A stretch of 64,000 nt of DNA from Symbiobacterium sp040797425 (GTDB taxonomy: Bacteria; Bacillota; Sulfobacillia; Symbiobacteriales; Symbiobacteriaceae), in the NCBI RefSeq assembly GCF_040797425.1, contig NZ_JBFNEH010000016.1:1-64000 (forward strand), read 5' to 3'. The first letter of the stretch is position 1. Every line of letters begins with the position of its first letter. The position numbers were made by a program, and so were the translations under genes. Under the pieces are notes generated by a model. That model searched no databases and was not told the origin of the DNA. It saw only the letters and a list, made by a program, of their open reading frames with translations. This document shows positions 35,245 to 41,875 of the stretch, piece after piece.

Positions 35245-38200
35245 ATGGAGAGGGAAGTTCCACTGACTGCGAAAATCCTCCGGCCCAGCAACGCACGGTT
35301 CTACCTCCCGCGCCCGCACCTGGCAGAACTGCTCCGGGAAGGCCTGACGCGCCGGCTGACGGTGCTCCTGGCCAGCGCCGGCTACGGCAAAACCGCGACG
35401 CTCGCCAGCTTCGCCGCCGAGGCCGGCGTGCCGGTGCTCTGGATTCAGCTGGACCCCGGCGACAGCCAGCTCTATACCTTCCTCCGCTGCCTGGCGCGGG
35501 GGATTCAGCGGGAACTGGGCGGCGGCAGCGAGCTCCTGCGAGCCCTCGAGGGCGGCGCTGCACTGACCGATCCCCTGCCGCTCATCCTCGGCGACCTTGC
35601 GGCCTGCCCCGGACACCACATGATCGTCTTGGACGACTTCCACCTGATCGACCGGGAGTCGCCGGTGGTGGGGCTGGTGCACCGGCTGGTTCAGTACGCG
35701 GGTGAGCAGACGCACCTGTACATCTGTTCCCGCACCGCGCTGCCGTTTCCCACCGCGCGCCTGAAGGTGATCCAGGAAGCCGCGGAGGTCACCGAAGACG
35801 ACCTCCGCTTCTCCCGGGAGGAGACCGCGTCCTTCCTCACGGGGATAACCGGTGAGACCCCGTCCCCGGAGGAGCTGGAGCAGGTACAGAACCTCACCGA
35901 GGGCTGGTCGGCGGCGCTGGTACTGCTGACCTCGGCCGCCCGGCGGCGCGGCGGGCTGGGCCCCCTGCTCTCCGGCGGCCTGCCCGGCGACCTCTTCGCC
36001 TACCTGGCCGATGAGGTGCTGAGCGGACTCGGGCCCCACCTGCAGGCCTTCATGGAGCAAAGCTCCATCCTCGATGTGCTCAGTCCCACCGTCTGCGACG
36101 AGGTGCTGGAGCGGCAGGACTCCGCCGCCCTGCTCTGCGAGCTCTCCGCTTCGAGCCTGCTGGTGATCCAGGTGGGGCCGGACACCTACCGCTACCACCA
36201 CCTGCTGCAGCGGTTCCTGCAGGACCGGCTGCGGGCGAGAAGTTCAGGCGACTTCGCCCGGCTCTGCAAGCAGGCCGGCGACTGGTACCTCCAGCGAGAC
36301 GAGCCGGAGGAGGCGGTGAAGCACTACCTGCGGGGCGGGTGGCTCCAGGAGGCGGCCGGCCTGGCCGAGAGCCTGGCCCCCGAGTGGCTCCGCACCCACA
36401 AGCTGGAGCGGCTGCGCACCCTGCTGTCCGAGCTGCCGCAGACCATTAAGGAGCAGTACCCGTGGATCACGCTCTGCGAGGCCCGCTACCTGATGCACAC
36501 GGGCCGGAGCGACCACGCCGTGGGCATGGCGCGCCTGGCGCTCCGGGCGTTCAGCGAGTACGGCGACCGCCGCGGCGTGGTGCAGGCCCACATCCTCCTC
36601 GGCGACTGCTACGCCATCCGCCAGGAACTGGCGGCCAGCGAGGCCGAGTTCGCCCGGGCCGCGGAGGCGCTGGAGCCCGAGTTCCGCCAGGAGGAGGCCT
36701 TCCTCCTGCTCCGGCGGGCCGGTCTGGCTTACATGACCGGCAAGTGCCCCTCCGAGGTGGAGGCGGACCTGCGCCGGGCGCTGTCGCTCTACGTGGAGCT
36801 GGGCGACCTGCCCGGCGAGGGCGCCGTTTCCGACCTCCTGGGCGTCGTGCGGGCGCAGCAGAGCGACTACGCCAGCGCCATTCAGCTCCTGGAGCGAGCC
36901 GTGGCCATCGCCCGCTCCATGGGGGAGCCTGCGCATGAGGTGGGCATCAACCTGGCGTGGGTCTACCTGGAGGTGGGCCGCTTCCAGGACGTGGTGACGC
37001 TGTGTGAACCTGTGGCGACGGCTTCCACCAACCAGATGCGCCGGCTCTACGCCGGCATCTACCTGATCAGCGCCTACACGCACCTGGGCGAGTACGCGAA
37101 GGCCACCGCCCTGGCGCCGGCGGTGAACGCGCTGGTGGAAGAGGTCGGCACCCTGGAGGTAAAAATGGCCCTGATTGCCACCCTGGCCTGCCTGTACCGG
37201 CTGGCCGGTCACAGCCAGGCCTCCGTCCCCTTCGCCAACGAGGCGCTGCAGCTGGCCCGGGCAGGCGATCTCTCGCACCTCAGTGTTCCGGCCCGGATGC
37301 AGGCCGTCATGTTGCACCTGTTCTACACGGGGAACGCCGGCAAGGCCGCCCAGATCGCGGAGCGCACCCTTGCCCGCATGGACAAGAAGACCACCGTGCT
37401 TCACCGCGTGATGTTCACCCTGGCCCTGGCCGTGGCTCGGTTCCGGCTCACCCGTACCGAATCGCGGCCGGCGGCAGTGCGGGTGTTGGAAGAGGGCCTC
37501 GCCGAGTGCCAGCGATGGGGGGCCGAGTTCTTCGTGCTGCACGAGTGGCAGCTGGGCCTGGCCGCGGTGATCTACGGCCTGGCCTATGACGTGCAGGCGA
37601 ACTTCTGCCTGCGGCTGGTCCGCACTATGGCGGAGAAGCTGCCCCAGACGGTGCGGGAGCCAGGCATCCCCCTGGCCGAGCCCGAGTCCCGGATGCTGCC
37701 GGCGGCCTGGCAGGCCCTCCCCGACGAGGACAGCCGCTCGACCTTCGCCTCGCTGCTCACCGCCGCCGACCGCAGGCGGGTGGTCACCCTGGCCAGGGGG
37801 CCCTCGCCGCTCACGATTCAGGTCCTGGGGCCGCTGGTCGTCACCGTGGGCGAGACCCCCGTGGACGTGCGGGCGCTGAAACGGCGGAAGAGCGGCCAGC
37901 TGCTCACCCTGCTCGTGGCCAGCGAGGGGCCGCTGCCCCGGGAGCAGGTGGTCGAACGGCTCTGGCCCGACCTGGACCCCAGCGCCGCGGACACCTCGCT
38001 CAGGGTGTCGCTCCACCACCTCCGCCGCCTGCTGGAGCCGCACCTGGGGGGCAAGGCCAGGTCGCGCTACATCCACGCGGAGGCCGGACTGGTCTGGTTC
38101 AGCCGCCACCCCGAGGTGCAGGTGGACCTGGACCGCTTCCGGGAGGAACTGCGTCGGGCGGAGGAGGCCCGGGACTCCGGCCATCTGCGGGAGGCCGCCG

Positions 38201-38613
38201 GCCTGCTGGAGCAGGCCTGCCGCCTCTACCGCGGCGACCTGCTGGCCGACGATCCCTACGAGCTGGGCGACCTGCGGGAGCAGTGGCGCGCCCGCTACGC
38301 AGCGGCCCTGGACTGGCTGGGCGAGTACTACTGGCACGAACTGGGGAGCCCCAACCGGGCCATCGTGGCCTTCCAGCGGCGCCTCGCCCTCGACGAAAGC
38401 CACGAACCCACCCACCAGTCCCTGATTCGCATCTACCTGGAAACGGGCCAGGTTGACCGGGCCCGGCGGCAGTACCTGGCCTGCCGCGAGGCGCTGGCGA
38501 GCCAGCTGGGTGTGGAGCCGTCGCCGGCCACCGAGTCGCTCTACCAGCTCATCGTGCAGATGGAAAGCGAGGCACAGTCGACTTTGGAGCCGCCGCTTCC
38601 GCCCCGCCGGTAA
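35245..38613 (+). CDS. MalT-like STAND ATPase with C-terminal SARP (winged helix-BTAD) domain
   Basis: 1122-residue regulator. The N-terminal ATPase has Walker A ASAGYGKTATL near residue 48 and Walker B HMIVLDDFHLI near 130, followed by a winged-helix arm and a long TPR-like solenoid (about 380-830; repeated ALxxxPxY/ARLAL helices). Residues about 855-950 are an OmpR-type DNA-binding domain (LTIQVLGPLVVTVGETPVDV; LRRLLEPHLG), and about 960-1110 the BTAD domain. Such STAND proteins become active on binding a small ligand or peptide. ATG at 35245 follows GAAGGGACG. It may control the divergent peptide gene. Confidence 0.9.
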   Translation: MEREVPLTAKILRPSNARFYLPRPHLAELLREGLTRRLTVLLASAGYGKTATLASFAAEAGVPVLWIQLDPGDSQLYTFLRCLARGIQRELGGGSELLRALEGGAALTDPLPLILGDLAACPGHHMIVLDDFHLIDRESPVVGLVHRLVQYAGEQTHLYICSRTALPFPTARLKVIQEAAEVTEDDLRFSREETASFLTGITGETPSPEELEQVQNLTEGWSAALVLLTSAARRRGGLGPLLSGGLPGDLFAYLADEVLSGLGPHLQAFMEQSSILDVLSPTVCDEVLERQDSAALLCELSASSLLVIQVGPDTYRYHHLLQRFLQDRLRARSSGDFARLCKQAGDWYLQRDEPEEAVKHYLRGGWLQEAAGLAESLAPEWLRTHKLERLRTLLSELPQTIKEQYPWITLCEARYLMHTGRSDHAVGMARLALRAFSEYGDRRGVVQAHILLGDCYAIRQELAASEAEFARAAEALEPEFRQEEAFLLLRRAGLAYMTGKCPSEVEADLRRALSLYVELGDLPGEGAVSDLLGVVRAQQSDYASAIQLLERAVAIARSMGEPAHEVGINLAWVYLEVGRFQDVVTLCEPVATASTNQMRRLYAGIYLISAYTHLGEYAKATALAPAVNALVEEVGTLEVKMALIATLACLYRLAGHSQASVPFANEALQLARAGDLSHLSVPARMQAVMLHLFYTGNAGKAAQIAERTLARMDKKTTVLHRVMFTLALAVARFRLTRTESRPAAVRVLEEGLAECQRWGAEFFVLHEWQLGLAAVIYGLAYDVQANFCLRLVRTMAEKLPQTVREPGIPLAEPESRMLPAAWQALPDEDSRSTFASLLTAADRRRVVTLARGPSPLTIQVLGPLVVTVGETPVDVRALKRRKSGQLLTLLVASEGPLPREQVVERLWPDLDPSAADTSLRVSLHHLRRLLEPHLGGKARSRYIHAEAGLVWFSRHPEVQVDLDRFREELRRAEEARDSGHLREAAGLLEQACRLYRGDLLADDPYELGDLREQWRARYAAALDWLGEYYWHELGSPNRAIVAFQRRLALDESHEPTHQSLIRIYLETGQVDRARRQYLACREALASQLGVEPSPATESLYQLIVQMESEAQSTLEPPLPPRR

Positions 38614-38628
38614 GCCTCCCCCCGATTG

Positions 38629-38664
38629 GAGCCACGGCCCGCATCCGCCGTGGCTCATTTCGTT
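38629..38664 (+). terminator. Intrinsic terminator of the STAND/SARP gene
   Basis: GAGCCACGG (38629-38637) pairs with CCGTGGCTC (38648-38656), followed by ATTTCGTT. Confidence 0.8.
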
Positions 38665-38785
38665 GCCGGTTGATGGCCGGGTCATGCGGCGGCGGCACAA
38701 ACGAAAAGGTGGCTGTGCCCGCACATGCGGGACAGCCACGTTCCTCAGTTCGACCGGGGCGCACGGCCCCTTACTCACAACCTGC

Positions 38786-38965
38786 TCAGGTGAAGCGTGC
38801 GGCCGGTGCGGCGGTGCCGCCGTTCACCTGCGCCGCGCAGGGCGAGACCAGAACCCGGGTGCTGCCCTTGCACTTCGGGCAGGTCACCTCGTCGCGCCGG
38901 CTGTAGGCCACCAGCTCCTCGAAGCGGTGGCCGCATTCCTTGCACTCGAAGCGATAGAACGGCAC
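38786..38965 (-). CDS. FmdB-type zinc-ribbon protein
   Basis: 59-residue protein too short for many gene finders. PFYRFECKECGHRFEELV is the classic FmdB-family start; zinc ligands are C8/C11 and C29/C32 (CPKC). The tail after residue 42 is Ala/Gly-rich. Function of the family is poorly defined (putative regulatory proteins). GTG at 38965 with GGAGG nine bases upstream. It appears to be preceded by a long leader from a promoter at about 39200. Confidence 0.8.
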   Translation of the reverse strand: MPFYRFECKECGHRFEELVAYSRRDEVTCPKCKGSTRVLVSPCAAQVNGGTAAPAARFT

Positions 38966-39158
38966 TCCTCCTCACCTCCGCTGACTACCGCTGCAGGATC
39001 GCCTGGATCAGCCACAGGGCCCCTACCAGGAGCCACACGAGCACCCCGGGTCAGACCGGAGGCAGGCCACGCCTGCCCTTCCGGGGGGCACCTCAGGTGC
39101 CACGGCTGCAGGTCTCCCCAGGCCTTGTCACCGCTGCATCCACCCCTTCGCTCCACTT
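38966..39158 (-). other. Long GC-rich leader upstream of fmdB
   Basis: About 200 bases between a TTGACA promoter and the fmdB start. It holds inverted repeats such as GGCACCT/AGGTGCC (39087-39101) but no supported gene. It may be a structured 5' leader. Confidence 0.3.
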
Positions 39159-39204
39159 ATACCCCGTACGGTATTAGCGTAGCGGCTCTGCAGCGCCGTG
39201 TCAA
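39159..39204 (-). promoter_or_regulatory. Promoter with overlapping CsoR-like palindrome
   Basis: Minus strand TTGACA (39204-39199), 17 bases, TACGCT (39181-39176). Immediately downstream lies ATACCCCGTACGGTAT (39159-39174), which resembles the second copper-type operator in this region. Reads toward fmdB. Confidence 0.4.
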
Positions 39205-39265
39205 GTTCCCGGGCCCAGGGCTCCCCCGCCGCTTCGGACGCGCCGGCGCAGCCGGGTGCAGAAAC

Positions 39266-39289
39266 GGCCCGGCGGGTTGCCGCCGGGCC
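39266..39289 (-). terminator. Terminator of copZ
   Basis: GGCCCGGCGG (39266-39275) pairs perfectly with CCGCCGGGCC (39280-39289); the minus strand continues GTTTCTG. It lies 23 bases after the copZ stop. Confidence 0.8.
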
Positions 39290-39311
39290 ATATGCCGGAT
39301 TGCTCCGGGCT

Positions 39312-39509
39312 CTACCGCGTCACCTCGACGACCTCGTACCCCTCTTCCTCGATGGCCGCCTTGACCGCGTCCAGGTTCACGTCGCCCTCGAACTTGGCCT
39401 CGCCGATCTTCACCTCGAGGTTCCGGATGCCCGGGACGGCCTCGAGGGCCTTCCGCACCGCCATGGCGCAGTGGTTGCAGCTCATGCCCGCAATCTTCAC
39501 CGTCGTCAT
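39312..39509 (-). CDS. copZ: Heavy-metal-associated domain protein, CopZ-like copper chaperone
   Basis: 65-residue single HMA domain. The metal-binding loop is M9-S10-C11-N12-H13-C14, and the ferredoxin-like fold ends in AAIEEEGYEVVEV. It would bind Cu(I) and pass it to an exporter or a CsoR-type repressor. ATG at 39509 with GGGAG about 10 bases upstream. No copA ATPase is in view. A CsoR-like palindrome and promoter lie about 180 bases upstream. Confidence 0.9.
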   Translation of the reverse strand: MTTVKIAGMSCNHCAMAVRKALEAVPGIRNLEVKIGEAKFEGDVNLDAVKAAIEEEGYEVVEVTR

Positions 39510-39682
39510 CGTTCACACGCTCCCCTCAAGCCTCTCTATAGTGCCCTTGCGCCACGCTCATCAACCCCGCGTGGGAGCTGACGGGACCAAGGGGGAAACC
39601 CCGGCCCCCGCAGGGCGCACCCGTGCCCTCCTTTGGAAACCCGGGCTGCAGGCACACCTTCGGATCGGCCGGATTACCCTAG

Positions 39683-39740
39683 TACCCCTACGGGGTATCG
39701 GTTCTGCGACCATCGTATACCCGGAAAACTCCGGCGTCAA
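39683..39740 (-). promoter_or_regulatory. copZ promoter and CsoR-like operator
   Basis: Minus strand TTGACG (39740-39735), 17 bases, TACGAT (39717-39712). About 10 bases past the expected start point is TACCCC-N3-GGGGTA (39683-39697), a perfect inverted repeat like known CsoR copper operators. The -35 overlaps the end of the M24 peptidase gene. A 19-codon frame with AAAGGAGG lies between it and copZ. Confidence 0.5.
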
Positions 39741-40861
39741 GAGCCGCTTACCGAGAGCCTCTCCTTCGTCCAGCTGGTGAGCACCCGGCAGCCCGTCTCC
39801 GTGACCACCACGTCGTCCTCGATGCGCACCCCGCCGATTCCGGGCAGGTAGACGCCGGGTTCGATGGTCACGACATGGCCCGGCCGCAGGAGCTTCGGGT
39901 TCCCCGCCACCACGTAGGGCTCCTCGTGGATCTCGAGCCCCAGACCGTGGCCGGTGCGGTGGATGAAGTACTGGCCGTAGCCGGCCTCCTCGATCACCCG
40001 GCGGGCGGCGCGGTCGACCTCGCCCAGCGCCACCCCGGGCCGCACGGCCGCGATGGCGGCCTCGTTGGCGGCCCGCACCACGTCGTAGACCCGGGCCAGC
40101 TCCGCCGGCCACTCGCCGCAGCAGACGGTGCGGGTGATATCAGAGCGGTAGCCCCGGTAGAGCGCGCCGAAGTCCATGAGCACCACCTGCCCCGGCTCCA
40201 GCGCCCGGGCGCCGGTGGCGCCGTGGGGCAGCGCGGATGCGGGGCCGAAGAGCACATGCGTCTCGAAGGCCACCCCCTCGGCGCCGGCGGCGGCCATGGC
40301 GTCCTCCAGCACACGGGCGATCTCGCGCTCGGTCGCGCCGGGGCGGATGGCCTCCAGCGCCGCATCGAGGGCGGGGTTCAGCATGTCCGCCGCCCGCTGC
40401 AGCCGCGCGACTTCGGCCTCGTCCTTGCACTCGCGCAGGTCCGAGATTACGGGGCTCAGGTCCGGCATCCCGGGCAGCAGCGCCCCCGGCTCGACTGCGA
40501 GCGCACGGGCCAGCTGCGCCAGCTGCACCAGCGAGAACGTCTCGTGCTCCACTGCGAGGGCCCGCTCTGCGCCGGTCTGCCGCAGGAGCGCACCCAGGCG
40601 GGCATAGGGATCCTCGCCGTCAGCCCAGGTCACCAGCCGCACCCCGGTCGCCGCCCGGGCCCCTTCCGCCTCCAGCGCCGGCAGGAGCAGCACCGGCTCG
40701 CCCTCCACCGGGACGAGGAGCCCTGCAAACCGCTTGCTCGGGTTGGACCAGCCCGTCAGGTAGCGCAGGCTTGTGGGGGCCGTTACCAGCCCGACCGCGG
40801 CGCCCTGCTGCCGCAGGGCGGCCCGCACCGCTTCGAATCGCCGCGCGTCGCCACCGTTCAC
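39737..40861 (-). CDS. M24 family metallopeptidase (Xaa-Pro aminopeptidase-like)
   Basis: 374-residue PepP/PepQ-like creatinase-fold enzyme that removes residues N-terminal to proline. The N-terminal domain is about 1-135. Metal ligands are seen in order: Asp in LMDFGALYRGY and SDITRTV, His in HRTGHGLGLE, Glu in VVTIEPGVY and Glu in GGVRIEDDV. GTG at 40861 lies 9 bases after AAGGAGG; the longer in-frame reading to 41137 is unsupported. Monocistronic, divergent from the Cof phosphatase. Confidence 0.92.
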   Translation of the reverse strand: MNGGDARRFEAVRAALRQQGAAVGLVTAPTSLRYLTGWSNPSKRFAGLLVPVEGEPVLLLPALEAEGARAATGVRLVTWADGEDPYARLGALLRQTGAERALAVEHETFSLVQLAQLARALAVEPGALLPGMPDLSPVISDLRECKDEAEVARLQRAADMLNPALDAALEAIRPGATEREIARVLEDAMAAAGAEGVAFETHVLFGPASALPHGATGARALEPGQVVLMDFGALYRGYRSDITRTVCCGEWPAELARVYDVVRAANEAAIAAVRPGVALGEVDRAARRVIEEAGYGQYFIHRTGHGLGLEIHEEPYVVAGNPKLLRPGHVVTIEPGVYLPGIGGVRIEDDVVVTETGCRVLTSWTKERLSVSGS

Positions 40862-40962
40862 GATGATTGCCCTCCTTCGCACACATTCGCCCTGAGGGTT
40901 CTCCCCCGGCCGGCGCAGTTCCTCTCCGCCGAATGCGGCCCCGGCGCCGGAACCCGTTCCGG

Positions 40963-40992
40963 TTGACCACGGGTGGCAAACGTGGTTAGACT
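40963..40992 (+). promoter_or_regulatory. Promoter of the Cof phosphatase gene
   Basis: TTGACC (40963-40968), 18 bases, TAGACT (40987-40992), ending 26 bases before the ATG. Confidence 0.5.
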
Positions 40993-41018
40993 GAGGGGAC
41001 GAGGGGGAGACAAAGCCC

Positions 41019-41831
41019 ATGCGAAATTGTCGTATTCGTTTGCTGGCTCTGGATATGGACGGTACACTGCTGCGGTCGGATGGGTCGGTCTCACCGCGCA
41101 ACCAGGCGGCCGTCGCAGCCTGCCTGGAACGGGACATCGTGGTGGTGCTCGCCTCAGGGCGGTTCTACCCGGCCATCGTCCCGTTTCTGGCCTACTGGCC
41201 CGGCCAGCCCCTCTGGGTGGCCGCCTGCAACGGTGCGCTGGTCTACGCACCCGGGCAGGCCTCCCCGTTCCTCGCCAGAACCGTAGACCTGGAAGTTGCG
41301 CGCGAGGTGGTCACCTGGGCGAGCGCGGAGGGCGTCTACGTAAAGACGTTCGTCGACGACGTGGCCCTGGTGAACTGGGAGACGGACGAGACCCGCGTTT
41401 TCCGGCAGCGCTTCCCCGGCCGCATCCGGGTTGAGCCCGACCTGGCCGCGGCAATCACCAACGGACCCGCAAAGATTATCCTGTTCGACGATCCGGCGGC
41501 CATACCGGCCCTGGAGCGGGAGGTGCACGCCCGGTGGGGCGGCCGGCTCGAGGTCACCGGCTCGGAGCCCGAGCTGCTGGAACTGACGGCGCCCGGCGCC
41601 ACGAAGGGCGACGCGGTCCGGGAACTGGCGGCCCGGCTGGGCATTGACCGGAGCCAGGTGGCGGCCATCGGCAACGAGCGCAACGACCTGTCGATGATCA
41701 CATGGGCGGGCCTCGGGGCCACGGTCGCCAGCGCCAATCCGGCGGTGTTGTCGGTGGTGCGCCGGGTAGTCGCCCACCACAATGCCGACGGCGTGGCCGA
41801 GTTCATCGAGAGCTTCCTCGCCTCTGCGTGA
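41019..41831 (+). CDS. Cof-type HAD-IIB family phosphatase
   Basis: 270-residue HAD hydrolase. Motif I LLALDMDGTLL (nucleophile Asp), motif II LASGRFYPAI, Lys in GATKGDAV and motif III AIGNERNDLSMI. The IIB cap lies between motifs II and III. Relatives dephosphorylate sugar phosphates, flavin or pyridoxal phosphate; specificity cannot be told. ATG at 41019 follows GAGGGGGAG. Ends in a hairpin shared with the convergent chemoreceptor gene. Confidence 0.92.
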   Translation: MRNCRIRLLALDMDGTLLRSDGSVSPRNQAAVAACLERDIVVVLASGRFYPAIVPFLAYWPGQPLWVAACNGALVYAPGQASPFLARTVDLEVAREVVTWASAEGVYVKTFVDDVALVNWETDETRVFRQRFPGRIRVEPDLAAAITNGPAKIILFDDPAAIPALEREVHARWGGRLEVTGSEPELLELTAPGATKGDAVRELAARLGIDRSQVAAIGNERNDLSMITWAGLGATVASANPAVLSVVRRVVAHHNADGVAEFIESFLASA

Positions 41832-41844
41832 GGCCGAAAATCCA

Positions 41845-41871
41845 GCGGCGCAGCCGTTCTGGCTGCGCCGC
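41845..41871. terminator. Bidirectional hairpin terminator
   Basis: GCGGCGCAGCC (41845-41855) pairs perfectly with GGCTGCGCCGC (41861-41871) between convergent genes. Confidence 0.7.
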
Positions 41872-41875
41872 ATCG

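Noticed and set aside
38629..38656. Similarity of the regulator's terminator (GAGCCACGG) to the CRISPR repeat
   Set aside because: Only nine bases plus their inverted copy match; both are simple GC-rich hairpins, so coincidence is enough.
36244..38778. An 844-codon frame opposite the STAND/SARP regulator, and 41702-44266 opposite the chemoreceptor
   Set aside because: Antisense artefacts of high GC content without start signals or recognisable domains.
38983..39042. A 19-residue hydrophobic, Trp-containing frame upstream of fmdB
   Set aside because: No ribosome-binding site before its GTG and an in-frame stop just upstream; too short to support.
39000..39160. A riboswitch or SRP-like RNA
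   Set aside because: Searched by eye for known conserved cores (TPP, cobalamin, SRP tetraloop, fluoride) and none was found.
39561..39620. A 19-codon frame with a good AAAGGAGG upstream of copZ
   Set aside because: The product is a low-complexity Pro/Ala/Gly string; noted as a possible leader peptide but not called.
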